Shown here in pieces: positions 50,789 through 60,622 of a DNA stretch of 64,000 nt. Position numbers and translations under genes: made by a program. The stretch is from Oscillospiraceae bacterium (lineage in GTDB: Bacteria; Bacillota; Clostridia; Oscillospirales; SIG627): positions 1 to 64,000 of the forward strand of contig JAYFRN010000020.1 in NCBI GenBank assembly GCA_034925865.1, in the 5' to 3' direction. Position 1 is the first letter of the stretch. Every line of letters begins with the position of its first letter. The notes under the pieces were generated by a model, which saw nothing but the letters and a program-made list of their open reading frames with translations, did not search any database and was not told where the DNA came from.

Positions 50789-51865
50789 TTATTTCAAATA
50801 TTCTTCTCTGAAGAGAAGCTCGGCGCAGAGCACGGCTCCGCCGGCGGCGCCGCGCAGAGTGTTGTGAGAAAGGCCGATAAATTTGTAATCGAAAACGCTG
50901 TCTTCTCTGAGGCGTCCGGCTGATATGCCCATACCGTTTTCGAGTCCGCGGTCAAGCGCGGTCTGAGGACGGTTGTCTTCTTCGAAGTATTTGATGAATT
51001 GCTTGGGCGCGCTGGGCAGTTCAAGTTTTTGGGGCAGACCGGAATAGCTTTCCCAAGCTGCGATAATCTGTTCTTTGGATGGCTTTTTATCAAAGCTGAC
51101 GAAAACGGCGGCGAGATGTCCGTCAGAAGCCGGAACGCGTATGCACTGCGCGGTGATGGACGGACAGGAAACCGGAACGATAACGCCGTTCTCTATTCTG
51201 CCCCATACCTTCATCGGTTCGCGTTCGCTCTTTTCTTCTTCGCCTCCGATATACGGGATTACGTTGTCGATTATTTCAGGCCAGTCGGCAAAGGTCTTCC
51301 CGGCTCCGGAAATAGCCTGATATGTGGTGACAGCGACCTTATTCGGCGCAAACGGCAGAAGCGCGCTGAGCATCGGCACATAGCTTTGTATGGAGCAGTT
51401 CGGCTTTACACAGATAAAGCCGTATTTTGTGCCTAGACGTCTGCGCTGATCGTCGATGACTTTTATATGCTCTGAATTTATTTCCGGAATGAGCATCGGG
51501 ACATCCGGTGTCCATCTGTTTGCAGAGTTGTTTGAAATGACCGGTATCTCGGCCTTCGCGTATGCGTTTTCAAGCGCAATGAGCTCGTCTTTTTTCATAT
51601 CGACGGCGCAGAAAACGAAATTAACTCCGTTTTTCGCTTCATTGATGTTTGCCGCGTCGTGAACAATCATACCTTTGACCGATTCAGGCATCGGTTCGGA
51701 GAGCTTCCATCTGGTTCCGACGGCTTCCTCGTATGTTTTTCCCGCGCTGTTTTTGCTCGCGGCAAGGTACATTAAATTAAAATACGGATGATCCATGAGC
51801 AAAGTAATAAATCTCTGCCCGACCATTCCTGTGGCGCCGATGACGCCGACGTTCAGTTTTTTCAT
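50789..51865 (-). CDS. asd: aspartate-semialdehyde dehydrogenase
   Basis: Asd reduces aspartyl phosphate to aspartate semialdehyde on the path to lysine/diaminopimelate, threonine and methionine. The 358-aa protein has the NADP loop NVGVIGATGMVGQRF and the catalytic Cys157 in ICVKPNCSIQSYVP, and VPASDGHLAAV near the substrate His. The form (with VKPNCSIQ) belongs to the archaeal/fungal-type branch. The ATG is used where AGGAG lies 12 bases upstream and the Rossmann fold begins; another start ten codons earlier is weaker. A GNAT gene precedes it by 30 bases. Confidence 0.95.
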   Translation of the reverse strand: MKKLNVGVIGATGMVGQRFITLLMDHPYFNLMYLAASKNSAGKTYEEAVGTRWKLSEPMPESVKGMIVHDAANINEAKNGVNFVFCAVDMKKDELIALENAYAKAEIPVISNNSANRWTPDVPMLIPEINSEHIKVIDDQRRRLGTKYGFICVKPNCSIQSYVPMLSALLPFAPNKVAVTTYQAISGAGKTFADWPEIIDNVIPYIGGEEEKSEREPMKVWGRIENGVIVPVSCPSITAQCIRVPASDGHLAAVFVSFDKKPSKEQIIAAWESYSGLPQKLELPSAPKQFIKYFEEDNRPQTALDRGLENGMGISAGRLREDSVFDYKFIGLSHNTLRGAAGGAVLCAELLFREEYLK

Positions 51866-51895
51866 TGGATTCAGCTTCTCCTTTCGATAAATCAA

Positions 51896-52372
51896 TTATC
51901 TTAACATATTTGAATAAATATTGGGGCTCGGAACTGGTATGTCCATTGCTCCGCAGGACTTGCGGTAAAAATCGATGGGACCCGCGCCGCCGATAATGGC
52001 GTATCCGTACCCTTCGTTTTTAAGCGCTTCGAGACATTTGTATAAAAGCGCGGTGCCTACGCCTTTTCCGCGGTATTCGGGATCGACTCCGGTCGGGCCG
52101 AAATATCCTTTGGCTGTGGCATCATAGCACGCGAAGCCGATGATATCTTTTCCGTCGGCGGCGGCGACAAATACGGAAGAGGGATGGCGGGTGAAGGAGG
52201 CCTGACATTCGCTGGCCCAGCCTTCGCCGAATTTTTCTTCGATCCAGCGGCATATCATACGCATATTCGGGGTCATGCCGCGCTTGATTATTATATTATC
52301 CTCAGCAATGAGTTTTTCAATCAAAGCTTCATGAGAAGGCATATTGTAAAGGTTTACGAGCATATCCGGCAT
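51896..52372 (-). CDS. GNAT-family N-acetyltransferase
   Basis: A 158-aa GNAT protein. The acetyl-CoA motif A reads GPTGVDPEYRGKGVGTALLY with the Q/R-x-x-G-x-G/A loop, and motif B has GYAIIGGAGPIDFYRKSCGA. The substrate is unknown. It lies 30 bases upstream of asd on the same strand and is probably co-transcribed with it, although no functional link is known. Confidence 0.9.
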   Translation of the reverse strand: MPDMLVNLYNMPSHEALIEKLIAEDNIIIKRGMTPNMRMICRWIEEKFGEGWASECQASFTRHPSSVFVAAADGKDIIGFACYDATAKGYFGPTGVDPEYRGKGVGTALLYKCLEALKNEGYGYAIIGGAGPIDFYRKSCGAMDIPVPSPNIYSNMLR

Positions 52373-52454
52373 AAAAATCCACCGCCTGTAAAATGTTATT
52401 TAGTTTGTTATAATAATTAAAAATATAATGCTGATACATTATATTAAACGAAAA

Positions 52455-52493
52455 CCAATTTCAAAATATGCCGAAGGCATAAATCGAAATTGG
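52455..52493. other. hairpin between GNAT and rpsU
   Basis: CCAATTTC ... ATGCC-GAA-GGCAT ... GAAATTGG forms a two-part inverted repeat. It lies in a 257-base intergenic stretch without any gene, between the rpsU stop codon and the GNAT start codon on the minus strand, and may end the rpsU transcript. Confidence 0.5.
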
Positions 52494-52629
52494 TAAACAT
52501 CCGTTTTTCACTGTGCGAACCAAGCTGCATCCGGTCGTACCGCGCACGTCATAAATGAAGACTGTGCGTGAATAACGGTAACGACAAGGATGACGAATCC
52601 GGCATTAATAAAAAACGTAAAATCAAGAT

Positions 52630-52806
52630 TTATTTGTATTTACGCTTTCTTGCCGCTTCCTGTTTCTTCTTGCGCTTCACGCTCGGCTTTTCATAGCATT
52701 CACGTTTGCGAAGTTCCGCGAGGACCCCGCTTCTTGCGCACTGTCTTTTGAATCTGCGAAGAGCGCTGTCCAAGGACTCGTTTTCCTTGACTCTGACTTC
52801 TGCCAT
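52630..52806 (-). CDS. rpsU: 30S ribosomal protein S21
   Basis: A 58-aa basic protein, below the size of most ORF screens. It reads [20 protein letters not shown] and later [19 protein letters not shown], the S21 signature, ending in a Lys/Arg tail. S21 sits next to the anti-Shine-Dalgarno end of 16S rRNA in the small subunit. A GGAGGG ribosome binding site and a near-consensus promoter lie upstream. Confidence 0.96.
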   Translation of the reverse strand: MAEVRVKENESLDSALRRFKRQCARSGVLAELRKRECYEKPSVKRKKKQEAARKRKYK

Positions 52807-52893
52807 TGCTGTTTCCCTCCCTCCGCACGAGCAAAGAGATTTTATCCAAAGGATAAATACCTTTATAGGCTTATATTCGGATAACTACAGTAA

Positions 52894-52923
52894 ATTATAC
52901 AACATTCAGAATGTCTGTGTCAA
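52894..52923 (-). promoter_or_regulatory. sigma-A promoter of rpsU
   Basis: Read on the minus strand: TTGACA, 18 bases, TATAAT. It lies about 90 bases upstream of the rpsU start. Confidence 0.78.
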
Positions 52924-52956
52924 TAGAAAATCATAAAAAAGTTATTCTGACGAGTA

Positions 52957-55900
52957 TTATTTTTTGTTTTTCTTCTTTTTTACGGCAATGAAGCATCCTA
53001 AGGTTATCGCAACCACAGCGAAGCCGGCGATGATCCCTATAACGAGCGGTGTTAATCCGCCTTTGTCATTATTTCCGGGCTCGTCCGAATTTTCATTGCC
53101 GCCTTCCGGAGAGGCGAAGGTAAAGTCAATATAGCTCTTGCCCTTAGGTACGGAAAGCGTCAGATATCCGTCTTCTCCGATATTAAGCGACACTTTTTCA
53201 CCCGCGACCGACACGCCGGTTATTGCGCCGTTTCTGTATTTCTCAGGTATGAGGATTTTTACATCGCAGGCGGAATCGGAATCGATCACGCTGCCGGAAT
53301 TTGTTTCAAAGGTGACCGCAACGCTCGCGGAAGAAGCGGCCTCAATCAGGCTGGCGCCGTTATAGACAAGCTTTGTTCCGCTCGTAAGCGTATAACCGCG
53401 TGTCGGAGCGGCGTCTGTGCCTGACAGACCGTATACCGCTGCAAAGCTTCCATCGGAAGTTAATCCCGCGGTGTCGATCTCAGCTCCTTTTGAAAAGAGA
53501 AGAAGATCCTCTTCTCCGTAAGCGCCGCCGTATCTGACTTTCATTCCTCTGACGCTGTCAGTGTCGATATTCTCAGAGACCACCGTAAATGCGGAATCGC
53601 TGTCGGTTGCCGTGAGCTTTATGGACGCGGCGCCAATATTGAACGATTCGAGATTCTCGACAGAACCCTTGGATACGAATTTAATAGTTGTGTCTCCGCC
53701 CTGGAGCAATACGTTATCAAGCTTTATCTTTTCCGTATCGAGATAATCGTCGACATACATGTCCTTTTCGCAAATAAGCGTGTCGCCGATATAGCATTCA
53801 AACGAACCGTATGATCTGGCTTTCGCCATTTCCAGAACGATGTTATACGTTCCCGTCAGCGGCACGTTAAACGGAACGCTTAAATAATCGCCCGCCGCCT
53901 TTGGCTTGAAGAAGAGCATTTTCTGAGATATTGCGTTTGCGGCCGAGCATGTGGAATCTGGATTGGAAAGCGTTATGCTGTCGATGAGCGCTCCGAGATT
54001 CTGCGTCTGATTGCCCGAGGCGATCACAGAGATGAGAGCGAGATAATCGGAGGAATTTGATTTGATATCGTTCGTGACATCGACGAGCAGGCCGCAGTCT
54101 CCGGGATAGCTGAACCACTTGATTTTGAGCTGGTCATCGGAGGCAAAGGCGACGCGCATTTTTGACGCATCATATTCACAGACGAACCAGTCAGCATCTA
54201 TGACATCTCCGCGCTTTGAGGTCTGGCCCAGAATTTTTGTATATACCGCGTTCGAAACGTTGAGGCGCCAATTATATGTGTGTTCGACCGAAGCTGAAAT
54301 GTCATCCTTTATTACGTAATAGGGAAAATCAGGGTGGTTTACCATAATGAAGGATCTGTCAAATTTATCAAGCTTCGGGCTGCGGTATGCTCCGGATGCC
54401 TTGCCTATAAGATATCCGAAGTAAGAGCTTGTCAGACGTTCGGAAATAGTTGAGCTGCCGAGCACATTCTGAGGCTTGCCGTCCACATAAATTGTGCTGT
54501 GACCGTTATAAAGCGTGTAATCTCGGTTGTTTCCGGGAGAATAATCCTCATATCCGGGATCGGACGCGAGCCAGACACCGGCGCGCGCTATGACAAAGCT
54601 GTTGTTGTCAAAGTGATTATGACCGAGATTCGAGGTGCTTGAGGTGAATACAAGCGTTGTGTCTCCGGAGCTCCATCCGGTGCGCATGCTGCCCCATCCG
54701 ACTTGTTTTACATAAGTCGCCTGCAGGCTTTGATCAGGATATTCTACATAAAGGTCTTTGAGACCGTATATGAGTCCTTCCAGGGAATTGGGGAAATTTT
54801 TGGATCTCTGCAGAAAATATCCCGCAAGTCCGTTTTTACACACCTTATTGGCGACCGAAGCGGTCACAAAGAAACCGGGTGTCAGCGATCCGTCCGAAAT
54901 GACGGCGCACAGACCGCTTGTGTTTTCACCGCCCGTCACCATCCATTTGAACAGCACATCTGAAATATATTTATGCTCCACCAGCGTCCTGTCGCCCACC
55001 GCGCGCGCTATCTGGTCGGCGGCGGTCATAAGGTATTCCATTGAGAGCGTGGTATACATATTGCCCTCATGAGTACCTGAATTGAGACGGCGGTCGAGAT
55101 ACCATTTAAAATACTCGAGAGCTTTTGCTATGGCGGTGTCTGCCTCCGGGTATTCGCCGAGCAGAGTGCATCCCGCGGTGGCAAGAGCGGCGGTTATGAC
55201 AACCTGAATGTTGTGGTCGGTTGAAAGATTCCATGCCTTCAGGTGCTGCTTGAGAGCGCGCTCGTATATTGCCGTTTTTATTTTGTCCTTTTCAGCGTCC
55301 GTCATATAATCGTATAACATATCGTACGCCGTGCAGACGCCCGTGGTTATATATCCGCTGTCAAGACAGGCGATCCCGTTGCCGTAGGTCGGATCCGACC
55401 AGCTTGTCCATTCAGAGAGCCAAAGGCACATATCAGTTGCCTTGCGCGCATATTTTTCGTCGTCCGTGAGCAAATAAGCCATCGCGAGGTATTGCAGACG
55501 GGCGTTGATCGCTGTGCCCAGCGCGGTCCAGTAGGGATATTGTTCGGAAGCAAGATATGTCGGCGGATTTGCGAGCTTTCCGGGCATTATCAGCGGATAT
55601 TGGTATGTAACAGTATAATTGCCGTAATAATTACAGGTAAAGGAATTTTCGGCAAGGTAAACGTCCGCGGTTGAAATGACTCCGGAAGCCACCGTTTTCG
55701 GGCTTGTGCCAGCGTAGTTGGGCGTTGTGTCGTCCTTGAGAGCTTTTATGGATGGAAGATTGTCCTTTGTAAAGAACAATCTTGGATACCCGCTCACGAG
55801 ATGGTCATATTTTTCAGAACCCACTTCGTTATAATCCTTTCCAATTTTGACTCTGATATTGTCAAAATACGCTGTTCCGGCGTTGGCGGTGGTTTGATAT

Positions 55901-56376
55901 AGAAGGATCGTCATTGTCTGCGCCTTTTCCGGCGCCACCGCGTTTAACGTCGCGGTTGTCCATTCGTTTGAATTGAATGTGAATATGTCGTTTACCGGAA
56001 GGCGTGTGGAAGCGTTCCAGAATTCAACATACATCTGACAATCTCCTTCGGTGAGCATTGCATCGGCTTCAACGGAATACATTATACCTGGCGTGACGGG
56101 AATATTCACGCTGCGGTATCCAGGTGCGGTATTGTTGTCTTTATCTTCCTGATAAAGACACTTCTTTCCGTCGCTGGCGGCGGTATCGATAACATATCCG
56201 TTTCCGCTGTAAAGCGTCCATCCGTTCTTCGGCGCTTTTCCGACTTCTTCATCCTCAAAAGAGGAGAAAAATAAATATCCGCTGTCTTCGTTTTCATTAC
56301 CGCCTTCCGCTGCCGCGGGGATGAAAATGCAGAACAGCATACATGCAGCCAGAAGGGCCGCCATGATTCTTTTCAT
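52957..56376 (-). CDS. surface-anchored heparinase II/III-family protein A
   Basis: A 1139-aa exported protein. Its signal peptide (MKRIMAALLAACMLFCIFIP, AAAE) leads to a ~160-residue carbohydrate-binding-like beta domain (GYLFFSSFEDEEVGKAPKNG). The (alpha/alpha) toroid region has YWTALGTAINARLQYLAMAY and WLSEWTSWSDPTYGNG. The heparinase II/III beta region has LGHNHFDNNSFVIARAGVWL, then ASDPGYEDYSPGNNRDY. A further beta domain, a Pro/Glu/Asn linker and a C-terminal helix (VIGIIAGFAVVAITLGCFIA) with a KKKKNKK tail anchor it in the membrane. It is a likely uronic-acid polysaccharide lyase acting outside the cell. A close paralogue is divergent from it. Confidence 0.9.
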   Translation of the reverse strand: MKRIMAALLAACMLFCIFIPAAAEGGNENEDSGYLFFSSFEDEEVGKAPKNGWTLYSGNGYVIDTAASDGKKCLYQEDKDNNTAPGYRSVNIPVTPGIMYSVEADAMLTEGDCQMYVEFWNASTRLPVNDIFTFNSNEWTTATLNAVAPEKAQTMTILLYQTTANAGTAYFDNIRVKIGKDYNEVGSEKYDHLVSGYPRLFFTKDNLPSIKALKDDTTPNYAGTSPKTVASGVISTADVYLAENSFTCNYYGNYTVTYQYPLIMPGKLANPPTYLASEQYPYWTALGTAINARLQYLAMAYLLTDDEKYARKATDMCLWLSEWTSWSDPTYGNGIACLDSGYITTGVCTAYDMLYDYMTDAEKDKIKTAIYERALKQHLKAWNLSTDHNIQVVITAALATAGCTLLGEYPEADTAIAKALEYFKWYLDRRLNSGTHEGNMYTTLSMEYLMTAADQIARAVGDRTLVEHKYISDVLFKWMVTGGENTSGLCAVISDGSLTPGFFVTASVANKVCKNGLAGYFLQRSKNFPNSLEGLIYGLKDLYVEYPDQSLQATYVKQVGWGSMRTGWSSGDTTLVFTSSTSNLGHNHFDNNSFVIARAGVWLASDPGYEDYSPGNNRDYTLYNGHSTIYVDGKPQNVLGSSTISERLTSSYFGYLIGKASGAYRSPKLDKFDRSFIMVNHPDFPYYVIKDDISASVEHTYNWRLNVSNAVYTKILGQTSKRGDVIDADWFVCEYDASKMRVAFASDDQLKIKWFSYPGDCGLLVDVTNDIKSNSSDYLALISVIASGNQTQNLGALIDSITLSNPDSTCSAANAISQKMLFFKPKAAGDYLSVPFNVPLTGTYNIVLEMAKARSYGSFECYIGDTLICEKDMYVDDYLDTEKIKLDNVLLQGGDTTIKFVSKGSVENLESFNIGAASIKLTATDSDSAFTVVSENIDTDSVRGMKVRYGGAYGEEDLLLFSKGAEIDTAGLTSDGSFAAVYGLSGTDAAPTRGYTLTSGTKLVYNGASLIEAASSASVAVTFETNSGSVIDSDSACDVKILIPEKYRNGAITGVSVAGEKVSLNIGEDGYLTLSVPKGKSYIDFTFASPEGGNENSDEPGNNDKGGLTPLVIGIIAGFAVVAITLGCFIAVKKKKNKK

Positions 56377-56530
56377 GATTCCTCCGTCATATATTAAATT
56401 TGCATATCAAGACATTCAGTAATTATATCCTAAACAGAGTAAAAAAACAATATTTTGCGGATAAAAATTATTAAATTGCAACATTTAGGGCAGGTATATT
56501 ATTATTAACTCGGCATTTAAATAATTACCG

Positions 56531-56572
56531 CTAAAAGAGAGAAAAGGCTCTGGTATATGGGCTTTTTCTTTT
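56531..56572 (-). other. leader hairpin upstream of heparinase-like gene A
   Basis: AAAAGAGAGAAAAGGCTC and GGGCTTTTTCTTTT can pair with bulges around a TATA-containing loop. It lies ~155 bases upstream of the start codon and resembles the hairpin upstream of the beta-helix gene near 40.4 kb. Confidence 0.35.
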
Positions 56573-56589
56573 GTAAAACTAGGATTGTT

Positions 56590-56707
56590 TAATGTCTGCC
56601 GAACAATTATTAAACATATACGACAGTAATGGAAAGCATGAGAAGCAATAATTGCGCAGAAGGAAATCAATGGATACTGAAGGCCGTGGCTGTTTATTCA
56701 ACATTTA
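56590..56707. repeat. MITE-like element, degenerate copy 3
   Basis: The left end TTTAATGTCTGCCGAACAAT matches the left end of copies 1 and 2, and ACATATACGACAGTAATG, GAAATCAATGGATACTGAA and TTTATTCAACATT follow in the same order. The interior is shortened and the right inverted repeat is damaged. It lies between the divergent heparinase-like genes. Confidence 0.6.
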
Positions 56708-56796
56708 GTTGCCGTCTTAATAATATTAATGTTGAAAATTCTGATTCAATATGTTAATATTATGGCAACAATATAATTGTAAATGAGGAATTTCAT

Positions 56797-59700
56797 ATGA
56801 AAAGGCTTGCCGCTGTAGTTCTTATTGTGCTGTTCGTTCTCGGTACATCGGCGCAGGCAACCGATGTTGTAAAAAATAAAGAACGGATTGAATACCTTTT
56901 TTATTCATCCTTTGAGGACGATCAACCCGGCTCCCCGGCTGTTCCTGCGGGATGGGAGCTGTACGACCAGACATTCGAGATAATCCAAAGAGATAACGGC
57001 TCAGATAAATGTGTAAAAATAAACGACGAAAGCTCGGAACGCGGCGCGGGGCTCAGGACAAAGCATATTCCGGTCGATCCCGGCGGCCATTATACCGTCA
57101 GCGTTGACATGAAGGTCGGAAGAGGAGCGGCACAATACTATGTTGAATATTGGTATCCCTCGGGCGATCGTGATAAAAATGTAGATATTATAAACGCCTC
57201 AGCGGGTTCGTCATGGAATACTTATATTTCGGAAACGGACGCGCCGGATGGCGTAAGCTATATGACAGTCCTGCTTTATCTGCACGGATCGAATGTCGGA
57301 TTCGCTTATTATGATTGTGTTTCCGTACGGAAAACCCCAAAGCAGCAGGAAACCGAGCAGGAGGTAAAATATACCGCCGTTGAAAACGGACACCCGAGAC
57401 TGTTTTATACTGTGTCTACAAAGTTAGAATTTATTTCGAGATCAAAAAACGAAGATATAAATTACGCCGGAGTTTCGACGGCTGCGATTGCGCGCAGTAT
57501 CGTTTCAAGCGCGGATGTATTTGCTTCGGAAAAAAGCATTGAATGCTCCTACTACGGCGGATATATGGTCACGTACGAATACCCGCTTAAAATGCCAAAA
57601 TACATGAAAAATCCGCCGGCATACCTTGCTTCCGGTCAGTATCCGTTCTGGACGGCGCTTGGCGGCGCCATTAAGACACGGCTTCAGACGCTTTCGGCGG
57701 CATATGTGCTTACCGGAGACAGTAAATATTCCGCGCGCGCAATCGATATATGCATGTGGCTTTCGGAATGGTCAAGCTGGTCGGATCCTACCTATGGTGA
57801 TGGGACAGCCTGCCTTGACAGCGGGTATATTTCCGTCGGAGTCAGCACCGTTTACGACATGCTTTACGACATACTTACGGACAAGCAGAAAAGCACGATA
57901 AGTGAAGCTCTATACGAACGGGCGCTGAAGCCTCATCTATCTGTATGGAATAAAACCGCCGATCACAACGGTCAGGTCGTCATAACCGCGTCCCTTGCGA
58001 CGGTCGCCTGTGCGATTTACGGAGAATATGAGCTGTGCGACAAAGCCATATACAAGGCGATTGATTATTTCAAATGGTATCTCGACCGGCGCATGACTTC
58101 CGGAACTCACGAAGGAAATATGTATACCTCGCTTTCGCTTGAGTATATAATGGTCGCCGCCGACAACATTGCCCGCACCGTCGGCGACCGGAGCGTGATC
58201 GAACACAAATATATAACCGATTTTCTTTTTAAATGGATGGTTGCCGGCGGCGACAGCTCCACCGGCAGCTTTGCCTGCTTTTCCGACGGAAGCTGTTCGA
58301 ACGGCTTTTTCGTTACGGCGTCTGTTGCCAACAAATGGAGCAAAAACGGTTTGGCGGGATATTATCTTACCCGAGCGAAGCTTTGTCCCCGTTCTCTTGA
58401 GGGCTATATTTACGCTCAGGAAAAGCTGTGTGTGACGGAGCCGGGGCGGGAAACACAGTCAATATATCTCGATAAAATAGGCTGGGGCAGTATGCGGACC
58501 GGATGGAAAGAGGGCGATGCCGCGCTTGTCTTCTCGGCAAGCAGATCCAATCTCGGACATAATCATTACGACAACAACAGCTTTCAAATAGCATTGAACG
58601 GAGTGTGGCTCGCGTCCGATCCGGGATATCAGGATTATTCGCCAGGAGAGAACAGAGATTATACTTTGAAAAACGGACACAGCACAGTGTATGTGGACGG
58701 AGAGGCGCAGTCTGTTTTGGGAGCTGCCGATATCGGAGAGAAGCTGAGCGGAGGATTCTTTACTCTTATGACAGGATCGGCGGCTTCGTCCTATTCGCCG
58801 GGACTTCTAAATAAATTCGACCGCAGCTTCTTACTTGTAAATCACACGGATTTTCCGTATTTTGCTGTCTACGACGAATTGGATTCGGAAAATGAACATG
58901 AATACATCTGGCGTCTGAACATATCCGATGCCACTCAGGCGCTTATTGACGGAAAGCCGGCGGAGGAAGGCAGGAGCGAATCGTCCTTCGGGTTCGAAAC
59001 GTTTTATCAAAACAGCGCTTCTCTTCGGGTGGGCTTTGCTTCTGACAATCCGCTTTCAATAAAGTATTATAAATATGCCGGCAAATTCGGAAAGCTTGTC
59101 GATGTGTCTCAGAAGAACAGTGAAAAAAGCGGTTCGTGCAATTTTCTCGCGCTCATCACCGCCGATGCCGGAACAGCGTCTGAACTGAATTACGGAACCT
59201 ATTGCGATGATGTCGCTGTTTCGGACGGATCGGAAGAATGCTCGTATATCGCGGTTTTAGACCGTTCCGCGCTTTTGTTCAAGCCCGGCTCGGAGGCAGA
59301 ATGGTTTTCTGTTCCCGTGTCTGTGCCGGCCACAGGCGAATACAATATTTCTGTTTCGGCTTGTACCGGGCGGGATTTCGGTAGCTTTGACATATATCTC
59401 GGAGATGTCTTTGTCGGCGGCTTTGACGGTTACCGGGATGAAAGCGACTCGACCGCAAATATTGAGCTGAAAAATGTTATATTCCCGCGCGGTTCCTTCA
59501 GGTTAAAGCTCGTTTCTCGCGGAAGCAACGCACACAATGTAAAAGCATATATCGGGCTTATCTCGTTTTATGCAAAGCCCGCCGGGAATACGGATTACAG
59601 CGTAAAAATATCGCAAAATATAAATACCTCATCTGTTCGCGGCTGTGAAGTTTCTTATTCCGGACTTGCCGATATACTGTTATTTTCAAAAGAAGAAAAC

Positions 59701-60213
59701 ACAGCGTCGTACGGAGAAAGGAAAATCGGATCCGATGGCAGCTTCTGCGCGGTATTCGGCCTTTTAAATGACAGAATAACCCGCGGATACAGCGCTGTCG
59801 GAGCGTCCTGTATGAACTTCGGGGAAATTGAATTATACAGAAGTGACAAGCCGGTAAATTTTGTATATTCGCCAGGCGGAGGCAGCGTTGCGATAGCCGA
59901 TGAATATACCACCCTCTCCTTCAATGTTATCGGAGCCGATGTCGGAACGATCTATGTAAACGGCAAGGAGAAGGATTTTACGGTTGGAAAAAACGGGATG
60001 ATAACGATCTGTCTTTCCGCCGGGAAAAACTATATTGATATTGATCCGGAACGAGAAATTACGATCGATGTATCAGCGCCGGAAGTCAAAAACAACGGAA
60101 TCCGGTCGGCGGTAATATTTGGATTGCTTGCCCTCGCCGCTGTGGGAATATTCGCCGCGGCGATACTTGTGATTACAAAGCTGAAAAGTAAAGATAAATC
60201 AAAAAAACAATAA
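56797..60213 (+). CDS. surface-anchored heparinase II/III-family protein B
   Basis: A 1138-aa paralogue of protein A, alike over its whole length. The signal peptide is MKRLAAVVLIVLFVLGTSAQ. The N-terminal binding-like domain opens with YLFYSSFEDDQPGSPAVPAG. The helical toroid has FWTALGGAIKTRLQTLSAAY and WLSEWSSWSDPTYGDG. The beta region has LGHNHYDNNSFQIALNGVWL, then ASDPGYQDYSPGENRDY. The end is a membrane helix (AVIFGLLALAAVGIFAAAIL) with a basic tail. Length, layout and anchoring are the same, so the pair arose by duplication and inversion. It probably cleaves a related but different polysaccharide. The upstream region is shared with gene A. Confidence 0.9.
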   Translation: MKRLAAVVLIVLFVLGTSAQATDVVKNKERIEYLFYSSFEDDQPGSPAVPAGWELYDQTFEIIQRDNGSDKCVKINDESSERGAGLRTKHIPVDPGGHYTVSVDMKVGRGAAQYYVEYWYPSGDRDKNVDIINASAGSSWNTYISETDAPDGVSYMTVLLYLHGSNVGFAYYDCVSVRKTPKQQETEQEVKYTAVENGHPRLFYTVSTKLEFISRSKNEDINYAGVSTAAIARSIVSSADVFASEKSIECSYYGGYMVTYEYPLKMPKYMKNPPAYLASGQYPFWTALGGAIKTRLQTLSAAYVLTGDSKYSARAIDICMWLSEWSSWSDPTYGDGTACLDSGYISVGVSTVYDMLYDILTDKQKSTISEALYERALKPHLSVWNKTADHNGQVVITASLATVACAIYGEYELCDKAIYKAIDYFKWYLDRRMTSGTHEGNMYTSLSLEYIMVAADNIARTVGDRSVIEHKYITDFLFKWMVAGGDSSTGSFACFSDGSCSNGFFVTASVANKWSKNGLAGYYLTRAKLCPRSLEGYIYAQEKLCVTEPGRETQSIYLDKIGWGSMRTGWKEGDAALVFSASRSNLGHNHYDNNSFQIALNGVWLASDPGYQDYSPGENRDYTLKNGHSTVYVDGEAQSVLGAADIGEKLSGGFFTLMTGSAASSYSPGLLNKFDRSFLLVNHTDFPYFAVYDELDSENEHEYIWRLNISDATQALIDGKPAEEGRSESSFGFETFYQNSASLRVGFASDNPLSIKYYKYAGKFGKLVDVSQKNSEKSGSCNFLALITADAGTASELNYGTYCDDVAVSDGSEECSYIAVLDRSALLFKPGSEAEWFSVPVSVPATGEYNISVSACTGRDFGSFDIYLGDVFVGGFDGYRDESDSTANIELKNVIFPRGSFRLKLVSRGSNAHNVKAYIGLISFYAKPAGNTDYSVKISQNINTSSVRGCEVSYSGLADILLFSKEENTASYGERKIGSDGSFCAVFGLLNDRITRGYSAVGASCMNFGEIELYRSDKPVNFVYSPGGGSVAIADEYTTLSFNVIGADVGTIYVNGKEKDFTVGKNGMITICLSAGKNYIDIDPEREITIDVSAPEVKNNGIRSAVIFGLLALAAVGIFAAAILVITKLKSKDKSKKQ

Positions 60214-60230
60214 AAATAAATTTTGATCTA

Positions 60231-60259
60231 TTGCAATTTTTTATACGCTGTGTTATAAT
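60231..60259 (+). promoter_or_regulatory. sigma-A promoter of rpmB
   Basis: TTGCAA, 17 bases, TATAAT, 65 bases upstream of the rpmB start codon. Confidence 0.78.
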
Positions 60260-60324
60260 CATTCCGTTGCTCAAATCGCGGTGGTTCACCGCGTCCAGAA
60301 ATTGCTAACGGGAGGTGTTTCGAA

Positions 60325-60513
60325 ATGGCAAAATGCGATATCTGCGGAAAGAGTGTTACCTTTGGCTGCTCGGTTTCCCATTCAAACAGAAAAACCAACA
60401 GAGCTTGGAAACCAAACATCAGAAAAGTTAAAGCAATAGTTAACGGCAGCGTGAAAAGAGTGCACATTTGCTCTCGTTGCCTGCGCTCCGGTGAGGTAAC
60501 CCGCGCCAACTGA
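60325..60513 (+). CDS. rpmB: 50S ribosomal protein L28 (zinc-binding form)
   Basis: A 62-aa basic protein starting MAKCDICGKSVTFG, with RKTNRAWKPNIRKVKA and ICSRCLRSGEVTRA. Two C-x-x-C pairs (4/7 and ~53/56) mark the zinc-binding C+ form of L28. GGGAGGTG precedes the ATG by about eight bases. It is monocistronic, between a consensus promoter and a terminator. Confidence 0.97.
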   Translation: MAKCDICGKSVTFGCSVSHSNRKTNRAWKPNIRKVKAIVNGSVKRVHICSRCLRSGEVTRAN

Positions 60514-60561
60514 GCTTTATTCTTCTTATAGACTGAATAGAATACTCTGCAGAGAAATGAT

Positions 60562-60595
60562 GGCGGTGTCGCAATTGCGGCACCGCCAGGTTTTT
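60562..60595 (+). terminator. terminator after rpmB
   Basis: GGCGGTG-T-CGCAA pairs with TTGCG-G-CACCGCC around the centre of symmetry, then AGG and a T5 run. It lies about 50 bases after the stop codon. Confidence 0.85.
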
Positions 60596-60622
60596 GTATT
60601 TATATTTGTACTTATGCATGCT

